DNA of 64,000 nucleotides from an uncultured Verrucomicrobiae bacterium (GCA_937770485.1 CALJHX010000003.1:186415-250414); one strand, 5' to 3'. Counted from the stretch's first letter, positions 1 through 9,279 are shown. The notes: generated by a model from the sequence alone, not told the origin. Numbers and translations: made by a program.

Positions 1-79
1 TTTTTCCGTTATCACAGCCAGTCGTCATGAGCATTGCTGCAACGAGCGCGGTAATTATTGTTTTTGTCTGTTTTTTCAT
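1..79 (-). CDS. Lipoprotein, N-terminus only (runs off the window)
   Basis: An ATG on the minus strand (complement of 77-79) opens a frame that stays open to the window edge. The 26 visible residues read MKKQTKTIITALVAAMLM and then TTGCDNGK, a short basic N-region, hydrophobic core and lipobox-like T-T-G-C. This is a type II (lipoprotein) signal peptide, so the product is probably an envelope lipoprotein with Cys22 lipidated. It lies 86 bases downstream of the parA-like gene on the same strand. The mature function cannot be told because the rest is outside the window. Confidence 0.6.
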   Translation of the reverse strand, partial: MKKQTKTIITALVAAMLMTTGCDNGK

Positions 80-165
80 GGTTGAAATGTTTGCTTGGCC
101 AGGCGGCCAATGAGGCTATAGCGGCGCGGAATGTAGGATTTGCAGGTTACCACTGCAAGGCTTTT

Positions 166-981
166 TCACTCTAGGCCAAGCCGCTTGGCCAACTCCTTCG
201 AGGTTCCCTCGTACGCGGCGGAACCGGCGCTGTAGGGGTCGTAGTAAAGGATCGGCTTGCCGTGGCTCGGCGACTCGGCGACTCGCGTGGCGCGTGGGAT
301 CACCGTTCGGAAAACCTTGTCCCCGAAATGCTTGCGCACCTCGCTGACAACCAATCGCGAGAGGTTCGTGCGACTGTCGAACATCGTCATGAGCACGCCG
401 GTCAACTCGAGATTTTTGTTCACCCCCGACGTCCTCAGCTTTTCCATCAAGTCGGTGATAGAGCTGATGCCTTCCAGTGAATAATATTCGCATTGCAGTG
501 GAATCAGCAGGCCGTGAGCGGCGATCAATACGCTCAGTGTCAGCTTGCCGAGTGACGGCGGGCAGTCGATCAGCACCACGTCAAAGCGAGGCCCGTTGAC
601 GATCGGTTGCAGCGCTTCCTTCAGCCATGTCAGATGGCGCTCACGGTTCTCGTCTGTCTCGCCGTTGTCGACGTCGAACGACATTCGGGCCAACTCCACC
701 TCGGCGGCGCACAGGTCGAACTCGCTCGGGATTAGCGATACGCCTGCGTAGTCGGTCTCCTTGATTTTCTCCTCGAGCGTACTCTCACCAAGCAGGACAG
801 GGTAGAGGCTTTCGTTGGGTGTTTTCTCGAGACCCAGGCCGCTGGTGCAGTTGGCCTGCGCGTCCATGTCGATCAACAACACGCGTTTGCCAAGTGCGCC
901 AAGGCAGGCCGACAGGTTGACGGCTGTGGTTGTTTTCCCGACCCCTCCCTTTTGATTGGCTATGGCGATGACCCTCGGCAC
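166..981 (-). CDS. parA: ParA/Soj-family partition ATPase
   Basis: A 271-residue cytoplasmic P-loop ATPase of the ParA/MinD superfamily. It has the deviant Walker A KGGVGKTT at residues 11-18, the Walker A-prime segment LIDMDAQAN near 36-44 and the Walker B VVLIDCPPS in the middle. Length fits chromosomal Soj/ParA (about 250-290). Such proteins form ATP-dependent patterns on the nucleoid to segregate DNA or position cell machinery, normally with a ParB partner. No parB is seen here; the downstream neighbour encodes a lipoprotein, so a role other than chromosome segregation is possible. The C-terminus (E-L-A-K-R-L) is encoded across a TTGGCCAA palindrome at 185-192. Confidence 0.9.
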   Translation of the reverse strand: MPRVIAIANQKGGVGKTTTAVNLSACLGALGKRVLLIDMDAQANCTSGLGLEKTPNESLYPVLLGESTLEEKIKETDYAGVSLIPSEFDLCAAEVELARMSFDVDNGETDENRERHLTWLKEALQPIVNGPRFDVVLIDCPPSLGKLTLSVLIAAHGLLIPLQCEYYSLEGISSITDLMEKLRTSGVNKNLELTGVLMTMFDSRTNLSRLVVSEVRKHFGDKVFRTVIPRATRVAESPSHGKPILYYDPYSAGSAAYEGTSKELAKRLGLE

Positions 982-1250
982 TCCACTATTTAAGGGAACG
1001 ACCCTCGTGATATCAAGACATTCAACCCAGTTGATCTTGTCAAAGCTGGTGTTTAATCAATTCTGAATACCCCTTACTCGCGAATGGGCAGGTTACCGAT
1101 AGTGTTCGTATACTCCGCTTGGTCAAGCTTCTGAGAGGGCTTCTTCGGTACGTTTGTTAGCTCAGTCTATGCTCGAGGGTTTTTACTGGTGATAGTAGAG
1201 GTCGTTGTTACATTGCGCATGCCGTAAATGGCCAATTAACGTTTTCACCT
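982..1250. other. Divergent intergenic region
   Basis: This 269-base spacer separates the divergently transcribed parA-like and RraA-like genes and so should contain both promoters. I see no clear -35/-10 pair, operator repeat or RNA structure that I would defend. Confidence 0.3.
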
Positions 1251-2024
1251 ATGGATCAAAAGCATTTTACACCGCCGTTGCCTCACGAGGTGCTGCTACA
1301 ACTCAAGCGCTGGAACACGCCAACCATCTACAACGGGTGGGAACAGATCACCCGGCATGACCCGGCCCAGGCCGCGATCAATCCCGAGGTGACGACGGAT
1401 TTCATGCCACAAATGGGCCCGATGGTCGGCTGGGCGGTCACGTTGCAGATCGAACCGAGCCAATCACGGCATAAGGCAGGCGGAGCGCGCCGAGCTGAGG
1501 AATATCGCGAATACATCGCCGGAATCCCGGGGCCCAAGATCGTCGTTGTGCAGGATTTGGACAAACCGGCTACGACCGGTTCCTTCTGGGGCGAGGTCAA
1601 CGCGAATATTCATCGCGCACTCGGATGCGTCGGAACCATCACGGATGGCGCCGTACGGGATGTTGATGAGATGACCAATGCCGGGCTGAAGGCCCTGGCC
1701 AGGCGGTTGTGCGTGGGGCATGCACACGTGGTTCCAGTCAACTGGGGTTGCGAGGTGCAGGTCTTCGGGCAGCACGTTAAGCCTGGCCAGTTGGTCCACG
1801 CCGACAAGCACGGCTTCCTGGCGATACCGACCGGGGAGGAAAAGAGACTGTTGGATGCGGCTGTTTTCATGGATGAAAACGAATGCAATACCGTCATCAA
1901 AACGGCTCGAGGAGCGTCAGGTTTGACTCGAACCGAGTTGCTCAAGCAACTTAATCAATCCGTAGCCGAATTCGGCGAGGCTGCGCGGAATAAATTTGGA
2001 AGCTCGGGCGAATTCGGCGACTAA
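1251..2024 (+). CDS. RraA-like / HMG aldolase-family protein
   Basis: A 257-residue protein of the RraA-like fold, a family once labelled dimethylmenaquinone methyltransferase. It contains aldolases acting on 4-hydroxy-4-methyl-2-oxoglutarate and the RNase E regulator RraA. The signature GTITDGAVRD is near residues 127-136 and the family's C-terminal D-x-HG-x-x-x-IP element is present as ADKHGFLAIP. An N-terminal extension of some 80 residues, absent from short RraA proteins, resembles the longer aldolase-like members. The motif residues support a metal-dependent lyase more than an RNase E inhibitor, but the substrate is unknown. Its stop codon overlaps that of the convergent SDR gene (2021-2024). 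Confidence 0.8.
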   Translation: MDQKHFTPPLPHEVLLQLKRWNTPTIYNGWEQITRHDPAQAAINPEVTTDFMPQMGPMVGWAVTLQIEPSQSRHKAGGARRAEEYREYIAGIPGPKIVVVQDLDKPATTGSFWGEVNANIHRALGCVGTITDGAVRDVDEMTNAGLKALARRLCVGHAHVVPVNWGCEVQVFGQHVKPGQLVHADKHGFLAIPTGEEKRLLDAAVFMDENECNTVIKTARGASGLTRTELLKQLNQSVAEFGEAARNKFGSSGEFGD

Positions 2025-2752
2025 ATGAACGACTGACCGATCGGCTTGATAACCAGCTCCGGCACGTGCGCCAGAGGTGGCAGCTTGGCGATGGCCACCG
2101 TGATGTCGGCGATGTCGGCCGGCTTCAGGATTTTCGCGCGATGCTCAGCCGAGGGTGGCACCGGTCGCTTGCTCAGAATGGGCGTGTCCACTTCGCCGGG
2201 GAAAATCGTTGTCACCCGAATACCGTTTTCGCGTTCGTCCTCATTGGCACTTGTGCCTAGTGCGGCCATGGCAAATTTGCTGGCATTGTAGGCCACGCCG
2301 CCGAGCGGAGCGGCCCGCTTGCCGGAAGTCGATGAGATATTGATAACGAGGCCGGTCTTGTGGGGGCGCATCAGCGGCAGCGCGTAGTGCATGCAATTGA
2401 ACGCGCCGGTGGCGTTGATGGCCATCAATTTGTCCCAGTCGTCCGGCGCCAGTTCGCTCATCGAGCGCTTGGGCACGTTGGCCCCGGCGCAATTCACCAA
2501 TATATGCAGTTGGCCAAGTCGCTCACTGACCCAGGCGAATAACGTTTCCACACTGCCACGATCGGCGACATCGACCGTGTGGGTAAGGATGGTACCGTCG
2601 GCTTGGGTGGCGACTTCGTTGAGCTTGGCCAGACGGCGGCCGGCCACGACGACCGTTGCGCCCTCCGCTGCCAATCCAAGCGCAATCGCTTCGCCCATGC
2701 CGCTGCCGCCACCGACAACGACTGCATTCTGTTTAGACAATCCCATAGACAA
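2021..2752 (-). CDS. SDR-family NAD(P)-dependent oxidoreductase
   Basis: A 243-residue classical short-chain dehydrogenase. The nucleotide-binding glycine motif GGGSGMG is at residues 14-20, the NCAG structural motif at 87-90, catalytic Ser in the NISSTSG segment (about 139-143), and Tyr155/Lys159 in YNASK. The cofactor may be NADP, as an arginine pair follows beta-2 (AGRR). The substrate cannot be assigned. It is convergent with the RraA-like gene, sharing four bases, and is not in an obvious operon. Confidence 0.9.
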   Translation of the reverse strand: MSMGLSKQNAVVVGGGSGMGEAIALGLAAEGATVVVAGRRLAKLNEVATQADGTILTHTVDVADRGSVETLFAWVSERLGQLHILVNCAGANVPKRSMSELAPDDWDKLMAINATGAFNCMHYALPLMRPHKTGLVINISSTSGKRAAPLGGVAYNASKFAMAALGTSANEDERENGIRVTTIFPGEVDTPILSKRPVPPSAEHRAKILKPADIADITVAIAKLPPLAHVPELVIKPIGQSFI

Positions 2753-3205
2753 AAGAATACGGATGCAACTTCAGGATGAAAGGATGATTTATGGGACAAG
2801 TTTAAAGGGGTGAGCGGGAGTCTAGCGTCGATGGGGTTGAATAATCATCCATTTAAACATTCTCACCAAAGTTACAAGTTGATCCGTAGCATGAACATGG
2901 AGGGACAGGATAATCAGGGTTTTAAAATCGAGAATAGGTGTAAGCTTGGCCAACGTGAGGCAAGGTGAATTTCCAATTGCGTAACCCTGATTGCACTGAT
3001 TCAAGCTTAAGCTGGCCCATCGGCAATACTGTCAGCAATTGTCAATTATTGGCACTGCCTCCGGTGATGTCTCGACAACATATGCGTTCAATTGTTTCAC
3101 CCGCGCGAAGAAGACTGGAAAGAACAGGCTTCCATAGGCCGCTTGGCCAAGCGAGTTGATATCAGGGGCAGGGCGAGGCAGTGTGGGCGGCAGTAAATCT
3201 TCGTT
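2753..3205. other. Intergenic region, AT-rich, two palindrome copies
   Basis: These 453 bases have no convincing gene. They hold two copies of the window-wide TTGGCCAA palindrome at 2946-2953 and 3143-3150, the second in the full 14-mer form CGCTTGGCCAAGCG. The left part is AT-rich and may carry the promoter of the SDR gene; the right part precedes the PQQ-propeller gene. Confidence 0.4.
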
Positions 3206-4537
3206 GTGATACGCAAACCAAACAGTCTGCTTGTTGCCATTGGGCTCACCGTTGTCACGGCGGGTGTGCTTGGGCAAGTGGTTAATCCTCTTGCGCAGTG
3301 GGGGCAGTGGCGGGGGCCGCTGTCCACTGGGGTGGCGCCGAAGGCCGACCCACCCGTGGAGTGGAGTGAGACAAAAAATATCCGATGGAAAACCGAACTG
3401 CCCGGCCTGGGCCACTCGTCGCCGGTGGTTTGGGGGAGCTTGGTTTTTGTCACCACGGCCGAGATGACGGGTCCAAAAAAGCTGTTTACCGGCGTGACAC
3501 CGGACGGCGCGCACAACAACTTGAATCCGTTGTTTGACCATCAGTTCGCCGTAATGGCAATCGACCGGCAATCCGGCGCGGTGGTTTGGCGGCGAACGGT
3601 TGTGACGCGACAACCACACGAGAGCACGCACGAGTCCGCGACGTGGGCGTCGAACTCTCCGGTGACCGACGGGGAGCATGTCCTCTCGTTTTTTGGCTCA
3701 AACGGCCTGCACTGCCTCGACACCGGCGGTCGTCTGCTATGGTCAAGGGATTTTGGAGATATGCAGGTGAAGCACGGCCACGGAGAAGGGGCGTCGCCGC
3801 TGCTGCACGGTGAGACGGTGGTTGTGAACTGGGATCACGAAGGTGCATCGTTCATCGTCGCTCTGGCTAAGCGCACAGGCGAGGAGCTTTGGCGCCAACC
3901 GCGGGATGAGGTCACTTCGTGGGCCACGCCGATCGTCGTCACGCACGACGGCCAGGGACAGGTGGTCGTAAGCGGAACCAGGCGAGTGCGGGGTTACGAC
4001 CTCAAGACGGGGGCGGTGATTTGGGAGGCGGGCGGGTTGCCTGGGAACATTGTCGCGTCGCCGGTCGGCGCTGACGGGATGGTGTTCGCCGCTGGCAGCT
4101 ATGAAAAACAAACCCTGTTGGCGATTCGGCTTACCGGAGCCAAAGGGGAGTTGACCGGTACCGAGCAGATCGCCTGGCAAAAAAACCGGAGCACGCCTTA
4201 CGTGCCGTCGCCGTTGTTGTACGACGGCTGGCTTTATTATCTCCGACATTATCAGGGCGTTCTGTCCCGAGTGAATGCGAAGACGGGCGACGAGCCAAGA
4301 GGGCCGTTTCGGCTCGGGTCGGTTTTCAATATTTACTCATCGCCGGTGGCTGCAGCGGGTCGAATTTACGTGACGGATCGAAACGGAAAAACTTTGGTCA
4401 TGAGCAATGACGCCGAGCCAAAAGCAATTACGTTGAATAAACTGGACGACCGGTTCAGCGCCTCTGCCGCGCTGGTGGGTGACGCGATGTTTTTACGTGG
4501 CGAGAAGTTTCTCTATTGCATTGATGGAAAAGACTGA
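3206..4537 (+). CDS. Secreted PQQ-like beta-propeller protein
   Basis: A 443-residue exported protein with a hydrophobic signal segment (residues about 7-24) followed by repeated W-x-W / SSPVV blade motifs of the PQQ-binding-like (BamB-type) beta-propeller. It starts with the W-x-QWRGP element that is typical of Planctomycetes and Verrucomicrobia propellers. I chose a GTG start at 3206 because it gives a complete signal peptide. Such proteins probably bind ligands or act as scaffolds in the periplasm or outer membrane; enzymatic dehydrogenase residues were not recognised. The N-terminal WRGP plus ELPGxGxSSPVV pattern recurs in the gene at 10474-12417, so the two are paralogues. Confidence 0.8.
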   Translation: MIRKPNSLLVAIGLTVVTAGVLGQVVNPLAQWGQWRGPLSTGVAPKADPPVEWSETKNIRWKTELPGLGHSSPVVWGSLVFVTTAEMTGPKKLFTGVTPDGAHNNLNPLFDHQFAVMAIDRQSGAVVWRRTVVTRQPHESTHESATWASNSPVTDGEHVLSFFGSNGLHCLDTGGRLLWSRDFGDMQVKHGHGEGASPLLHGETVVVNWDHEGASFIVALAKRTGEELWRQPRDEVTSWATPIVVTHDGQGQVVVSGTRRVRGYDLKTGAVIWEAGGLPGNIVASPVGADGMVFAAGSYEKQTLLAIRLTGAKGELTGTEQIAWQKNRSTPYVPSPLLYDGWLYYLRHYQGVLSRVNAKTGDEPRGPFRLGSVFNIYSSPVAAAGRIYVTDRNGKTLVMSNDAEPKAITLNKLDDRFSASAALVGDAMFLRGEKFLYCIDGKD

Positions 4538-4540
4538 CTT

Positions 4541-4563
4541 CCGATTGACAGTTGTCAAATCGG
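4541..4563 (+). terminator. Possible terminator hairpin after the propeller gene
   Basis: CCGATTGACA at 4541-4550 can pair with TGTCAAATCGG at 4553-4563, with one bulged A and a two-base loop. It starts three bases after the stop codon. The following T-run is weak (ATTTTGG), so intrinsic termination is uncertain. Confidence 0.35.
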
Positions 4564-4716
4564 GATTTTGGTGGAAGAAATCAACGAAGGAATCGATCGG
4601 CTCACTCAATAAATGTTAAACATTTAGTGTCACCCACTGTCACCCATTTTGTCACTCTTGGGGTGCCCCTTTAAGTCTCTTCATGTCTCCTCAGTTTTAC
4701 GAAGGTGATATTGATT
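4564..4716. other. Convergent spacer with small palindrome
   Basis: This spacer separates two convergent genes. It holds a 15-base AT palindrome, AAATGTTAAACATTT at 4611-4625, followed by three GTCAC copies within 30 bases (GTGTCACCCACTGTCACCC, then TTTGTCACT). I cannot assign a role; it may only be part of a bidirectional terminator. Confidence 0.3.
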
Positions 4717-5529
4717 TTAAAGCGGGATTACTGGAATAGCGTCGTAAATTCGCCCTAAATCACGGTCTTTTCCGTACACGCCGGCCTGTCCTTGAATCCA
4801 ACCCTTCATTTTCGAGATTTCTAGGGTGCGCGACTCCTTCCATTTCCAAAGTTCAGAGTGGCCATCAGCGAAGCTGAGTACGCAACCGCCGTTGTGGCGA
4901 GTGCCGGCAAAATCGATCCAACGCCATTGATTACGAGCTGTTACGGTGAATCTGGCGTTGTCGATTGAGCCTTCGTGTTCGTCGATGAACACAAATGCTT
5001 CGGACGGCGGCGGGGCAATAATCTCGGAAAATTTATGCCAACTTGTGCGGTCTTTGGGGTCAGGAATATGGTTCATGTGCATGTTCATCGCCACGCTGCG
5101 AAAGCGTGGGATCTTGCCTTTGTCGCCAACGGTGGAACGGTCAGAGGGGCACTTGTAAATCTTGACCGAGTCGTTGTACTTGAAAAGAACGCCGGCACGA
5201 ATGTTTTGATCCGTGGAATCGGAGTAGGCGTTGCCCTTGATCCAGGTAGCAGCAGTGGCGGCCCAACTGCCACGCGAACTACCCCGGATGGTGGCGTTTG
5301 GCGGCAGGTGGTCGTTGTTGTCGTCGACATACATTTGCCAGCAGAACTGCAGTTGGCGGTAGTTGTTCATGCAGGAAATCTGGTGGGCCTTGCCCTTGGC
5401 ATTGCCAAGCGCAGGTAGCAGAAGGCTGGCGAGTATGGCGATGATCGCAATCACGACCAGCAACTCGATTAGGGTAAAGCCTTGAGCCTGTAAGCTGCGA
5501 AGTGTTTTTTTAGGAACTACTTTTTTCAT
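4717..5529 (-). CDS. Prepilin-like secreted protein (H-x9-DG type)
   Basis: A 270-residue protein with a type IV prepilin/type II pseudopilin N-terminus: a basic leader, then [25 protein letters not shown], cleaved by prepilin peptidase before the Phe. The C-terminal part carries H-x9-DG (H-N-G-G...F-A-D-G-H). This N-methylation plus H-x9-DG architecture is hugely expanded in Planctomycetes and Verrucomicrobia, where the function is unknown. A longer frame starts at 5613, but the leader MKKVVPKK at 5529 is the normal prepilin start. It is convergent with the propeller gene and unlinked to any pilus assembly gene here. Confidence 0.88.
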   Translation of the reverse strand: MKKVVPKKTLRSLQAQGFTLIELLVVIAIIAILASLLLPALGNAKGKAHQISCMNNYRQLQFCWQMYVDDNNDHLPPNATIRGSSRGSWAATAATWIKGNAYSDSTDQNIRAGVLFKYNDSVKIYKCPSDRSTVGDKGKIPRFRSVAMNMHMNHIPDPKDRTSWHKFSEIIAPPPSEAFVFIDEHEGSIDNARFTVTARNQWRWIDFAGTRHNGGCVLSFADGHSELWKWKESRTLEISKMKGWIQGQAGVYGKDRDLGRIYDAIPVIPL

Positions 5530-5905
5530 TGTTATGAGGTTTCGCGAATCGGCAAAATCTACTTGAATCGTAAACTTGCACCAACAAAAAATTGATTTAA
5601 ATAGGCAAGGCAACCGTTTTTTTAAAGCTTTTCCTTAAATAACGGGAATTCGCCTTCAGCATGTGCCAAGATCCACCGTACTTGCCCTCATTTTAATACA
5701 AAACCAAACTCGTTTACCTCGTCTCCCACTCCTGCCGCGAGGGGCCGGAGTGAGGGTTGCGCAATCGGTTTTAAATAGCTTTCAGCAAAGTGCTCTCCCT
5801 GTTTTTTGCTGTTCAAGCCGATTGGACAAGCGGCATTCGCCGAAGACACAAAGCCAACCCGGCAGAGACGCGAAAAGCCATCGAGCGGAGGGCGCTGTTT
5901 CTTTT
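5530..5905. other. Intergenic region with imperfect inverted repeat
   Basis: No convincing gene in these 376 bases. An inverted repeat, CCCACTCC near 5726 with GGAGTGAGG near 5745, encloses a GC-rich loop and resembles dispersed REP-type hairpins, but no second copy was found in this window. The right end leads into the small candidate gene at 5906. Confidence 0.3.
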
Positions 5906-6105
5906 ATGGAAACCAAAAAAAACCAACGGGCTTTGTCATTGGTCATGATCCGATGGGTCGTGAGGAGCTGCATGACGAACTTTATGACCTCATGCGAGAG
6001 CGAGGTTACACCGGCGGTTTCTATCTTGATTTACTTGCGAATGGATTACTTGTCTTCTCGGATCGTAAACCGCGTTACTTTTTGTTCTCATCGCCAGTTG
6101 GGTGA
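5906..6105 (+). CDS. Candidate 66-residue protein needing a -1 shift at an A8 tract
   Basis: ATG at 5906, preceded by GGAGGG at 5887-5892, opens M-E-T-K-K and then runs into eight As (5915-5922). Re-reading one A moves the frame to one that continues K-P-T-G-F-V-I-G-H-D-P-M and stays open to TGA at 6103-6105, ending FLFSSPVG. The downstream part, from residue M at 5953, has ordinary protein-like composition (LMRERGYTGGFYLDLLANG). Three readings are possible: slippage at the A tract, a homopolymer sequencing error, or a decayed gene. I know no family for it. Its last 18 bases overlap the 3' end of the convergent sulfatase gene. Confidence 0.35.
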
Positions 6106-7650
6106 TTCGGGCTCTTTGGTTTCGCGGTTAGCGGGGTATTGGGCATCTCGGCGATCATGTTCAGTTTTCATACGATCGGATAACTCCTTTAGGTGTTCGG
6201 GATGGGTGCTGGCGAGGTTTTCCGCTTCACCGAGGTCGTTCTTTAGGTTGTAGAGTTCCCAGCGCTGGGGTTGGTAGAAGTAGATTGCCTTCCAATCACC
6301 GAGTCGAATGCTGCTGTGCGGTTCGTATCCCGGGCCGCGCGGGCCCCAGACATGTGGGTAATGAAAGAGTAACGGTTGGGTGACTTTTGGCGGCTTCCCG
6401 GTGACGTCGGCGGTCAGATCTCGGCCGTCGATGTCTTCACGTCCTGCAAGGAGATCACTGATGCCAGCCCAATTACAGAGGGTCGGATAGTAGTCTTCGC
6501 AAATGTTCGGAGTGTCACAGATGGAGGCAGCGGCAATAGGAATCTTTTTCTGATGTGGGTTTTCGGCGTTCGGCCGCGCCCATGAGACGATCATAGGGAC
6601 GCGCGTTCCGCCTTCGTATGCGGAGCCTTTACCCGCTTTCAGTGGCCAACAGTGTGAGTTTCGTCCCGTATTTCTCGGCGTTTTACCGCGCACTCCATAG
6701 GAGAGTCCGCCGTTGTCCGACGAAAACATAATGATGGTATTCTCAGCCACCTTGAGCTCGTCGAGTTTGTCCAAAACCTGTCCGAGGCTGGCATCCATGC
6801 CTTCCACCATGGAAGCGTAGCTCACCTCAACACCCGGGATCGGGATGTTGGCGCCTGCGTATTTCTTACCCTTGTAGTTGTCGTCGTATGGCGGATGCGG
6901 GCGAATGGGCGCGTGCACTGCGTAGTGGGCGAGGTAAAGGTAAAAGGGTTTGTCCTTCGTCACAGCGGTTTCGACGGCCTTGAGCGCGTCGATAGTGGTG
7001 GCATCGGTGAGGTGGATCTCCTTGCCGTAATAATGCTCGAGCCCTGGAATTCCCCAGGGGCGCTTTGGGGTGCCGTCGGGATGGTTGCCGAAGTTGGTTT
7101 TACCATACCACCCACCGGGTCCACCGGCGGCGTGCCCTGCGATGTTGGCGTCAAATCCAAGATTCCTTGGGTTGGAGCCGGGTGTGTCGTGAGCTCCCCA
7201 ATGCGCTTTGCCTGCGTGGATCGTGAAGTAGCCGGCTTTTTGCAGGAGTTTGGGCAATGTGATGGCATCGGGTTGCAGACCGTTACGTTTCCAGTTGATC
7301 GGGGCTTGGAGTCGCGCTGTTTTGCCAGATGTTTCCCCGTCCTTGTTGAGCGTCCAGTTGGTCACGTGGTGGCGGATTGGGTTCTGGCCGGTCATGATGG
7401 ATGTACGCGTCGGTGAGCATACTGCCGCTGCATAAGCCTGGGTGAATTTCACGCCCTGCTTGGCCAGTCGCTCCATATTCGGTGTCCGGAAGTGGTCATT
7501 GAAAGGCGTGTGCTCGGTATGAAAAGGTACGGAAGTGTCCTGCCAACCCATATCGTCCACCAGGAACAGTACAATATTGGGCTTTTTTGCTTTTGCCAAA
7601 ACTGCAAAAGGAAGCAAAAGCGCGAAGAGAGTTAGATAACATTTTTTCAT
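6088..7650 (-). CDS. Secreted sulfatase
   Basis: A 520-residue type I (formylglycine-dependent) sulfatase of the alkaline phosphatase superfamily. It has a signal peptide (MKKCYLTLFALLLPFAVLA), the metal-binding [13 protein letters not shown] segment and the modified Cys in CSPTRTSIMTG at about residue 78 (C-x-P-x-R). A second metal-site motif, IIMFSSDNGG, is also present. It should hydrolyse sulfate esters, probably on algal polysaccharide. The frame runs back to 7716, but the start at 7650 gives a proper signal peptide. The next gene on this strand lies upstream (PqaA-like, 130 bases away), suggesting co-expression. The substrate subfamily cannot be fixed by eye. No formylglycine-generating enzyme is in the window. 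Confidence 0.93.
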   Translation of the reverse strand: MKKCYLTLFALLLPFAVLAKAKKPNIVLFLVDDMGWQDTSVPFHTEHTPFNDHFRTPNMERLAKQGVKFTQAYAAAVCSPTRTSIMTGQNPIRHHVTNWTLNKDGETSGKTARLQAPINWKRNGLQPDAITLPKLLQKAGYFTIHAGKAHWGAHDTPGSNPRNLGFDANIAGHAAGGPGGWYGKTNFGNHPDGTPKRPWGIPGLEHYYGKEIHLTDATTIDALKAVETAVTKDKPFYLYLAHYAVHAPIRPHPPYDDNYKGKKYAGANIPIPGVEVSYASMVEGMDASLGQVLDKLDELKVAENTIIMFSSDNGGLSYGVRGKTPRNTGRNSHCWPLKAGKGSAYEGGTRVPMIVSWARPNAENPHQKKIPIAAASICDTPNICEDYYPTLCNWAGISDLLAGREDIDGRDLTADVTGKPPKVTQPLLFHYPHVWGPRGPGYEPHSSIRLGDWKAIYFYQPQRWELYNLKNDLGEAENLASTHPEHLKELSDRMKTEHDRRDAQYPANRETKEPESPNWR

Positions 7651-7779
7651 TTCTTCTTTTGCCGAATTTTTTTTGCTCAGATCATTCTCCCGAATCTTGT
7701 AGGGTTTTCCTTTCATGCCTGATTGGACCTTAGCGTATTGGGGGCATTTGATGAGGTTGAAGCGATCACCTGGATCCCG

Positions 7780-9189
7780 TTACCTAAGCTCCAAGCGAGT
7801 GTAGGGACTGGAAATAACCGTCGGGTAGGTGTTCTCCTGGTAAGTTATGAACTTACGATGGTTACTGAACAGATCAATGCTTGAGGCCTTGGAATCGAGC
7901 TGGATTTCTACGGTCCACACGCCCCGGTCTGCATCGTGGATCATTTCTTTAGTATTTTGATCGGGAATGAGTTCCTTCAGGTACTGCGGGCTTCCGTCAG
8001 GGCCGCGATCATTCATCCACCAGATGCGTCCGCTTTTTTCGCCGGAGTTGGGAGCGAAACGAACCGTTACTTTCAGCACATTCTCGGTGATTTCTGTTTC
8101 CATCTCGGGCGGGGTCAGAAGTGGCTCGGTAACTTCATCCGGGAAAAAATGGTGAAGGAGGAATGCAGGTTTGTTTTGCTGATCGCGTTCGATTTTTGGA
8201 TGTGCTTTTTTACCATGACCACTGTTTGCTCCGAGATAAACCGGAATCGAGGGATGATGGGCTCCTCCCCAGGCCATATCGTAGGCAACCATGTCGTGAG
8301 TGCCAGGGTGAAACAGCATCTCGACGTCACGAGCCCGAAGTGCCTTCAGATTTCGCGAAATGAAAACCTGATCAGAAATATTCCGAGCGAAGCCTTGTAG
8401 GTCTTTCCAGGTGTGACCGGCGTTGAGCGCACGTTGGTTGAAGTTGGGGCCAAAATGCCCGCCGGAGAAACCTCGTTGTTTGCCTCCTACATCGAGATGC
8501 TGATCCCATGCCTTCTGATCGCAGAGCCGGAGCGGCGAATCCCATATGGGTGACACGGTGGCATGGACCGCGGTCATCCGCTCGTCATGGATGATTGCCA
8601 TGGAGGGAGAGGCTCCGTTTTTCGATGAACCTGTCACCGCGATGTTGCCTTTTCTGAAGTGCTCCGTCTCGGCATAAGCCGCTGTGATGGCCCGCATCAA
8701 GGTTGCTGGCCAGGCCCAGTACTGGATTTTGTAACGGGGGTTCAGCGACTTCGCGAAGCGAGCTTCAGCTGCTCCCCCCAGTTCGACTTCACCGTAGGAT
8801 CCTGGCTCCTGCACAACGGTCATGACTAAACCAACGCCGCCCTTGAGTAATTTTAGGTTGGTTCCTCTGGGTCTCGTTTGGCGCTCAAGGTTCCTCGGTG
8901 AATTTCCGCCGGTGAGGTGGAAACCGCGCGCTTTTCGATTCGCAGGCACGACCATACGAACCGGCAATCGGTAATCCTGCCCAGGCCATATTTCGCCGAC
9001 ATTGATGGTGATCAGTTTTTGTCGGGTAGCGATGTCGGGCCCTTTGACGGTTTGCCAATCCTGAAGGACTTTGGTTTCGAGTGTGGCCGGATCGCGAATT
9101 GCATCCATATCGAACACCTCTAGATCTTCTGCGGTTGTCGACATGACCTGGAAAAACCCGAGGAGACAGAGGGGGATCAGTTGTTTCAT
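7780..9189 (-). CDS. PqaA-like (PhoPQ-activated) secreted alpha/beta hydrolase
   Basis: A 469-residue exported protein with signal MKQLIPLCLLGFFQVMSTTA. The central VTGSSKNGASPSMA is the VTGxSKxG nucleophile-elbow-like element of the PhoPQ-activated pathogenicity-related (PqaA) family, followed by FHPGTHDMVAYDMA and ANSGHGKKAHP, which supply candidate Asp and His. The family is alpha/beta-hydrolase-like, with unclear substrate. It lies in a same-strand run with the ThuA gene upstream and the sulfatase gene downstream, so a role in carbohydrate or ester breakdown is inferred. Assignment is from motif memory and is moderate. Confidence 0.6.
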   Translation of the reverse strand: MKQLIPLCLLGFFQVMSTTAEDLEVFDMDAIRDPATLETKVLQDWQTVKGPDIATRQKLITINVGEIWPGQDYRLPVRMVVPANRKARGFHLTGGNSPRNLERQTRPRGTNLKLLKGGVGLVMTVVQEPGSYGEVELGGAAEARFAKSLNPRYKIQYWAWPATLMRAITAAYAETEHFRKGNIAVTGSSKNGASPSMAIIHDERMTAVHATVSPIWDSPLRLCDQKAWDQHLDVGGKQRGFSGGHFGPNFNQRALNAGHTWKDLQGFARNISDQVFISRNLKALRARDVEMLFHPGTHDMVAYDMAWGGAHHPSIPVYLGANSGHGKKAHPKIERDQQNKPAFLLHHFFPDEVTEPLLTPPEMETEITENVLKVTVRFAPNSGEKSGRIWWMNDRGPDGSPQYLKELIPDQNTKEMIHDADRGVWTVEIQLDSKASSIDLFSNHRKFITYQENTYPTVISSPYTRLELR

Positions 9190-9279
9190 CGTTTTATTAA
9201 AAAGTTTGAAATTATTTCGTCGGCCTTGATGGATGAGACGGTCAGGGTGACGTCATCCATTCGATTACTTTTTGTTGTT

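Noticed and set aside
3032-3205. Minus-strand open frame reading INSLGQAAYGSLFFPVFFA and on to a stop, looking partly protein-like
   Set aside because: It has no start codon of its own before running into the propeller gene, no family match, and part of it is simply the palindrome read as L-G-Q-A. It might be a gene remnant but is not supportable.
5663-5800. GC-rich inverted repeat near 5726-5755 as a REP-type repeat family
   Set aside because: Only one copy was noticed in the window, so a dispersed family cannot be claimed.
5663-6253. A 196-residue plus-strand open frame
   Set aside because: Its composition is not protein-like, it has no leader or motif, and it runs deep into the antisense of the sulfatase gene. 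The better reading there uses the frame ending at 6105.
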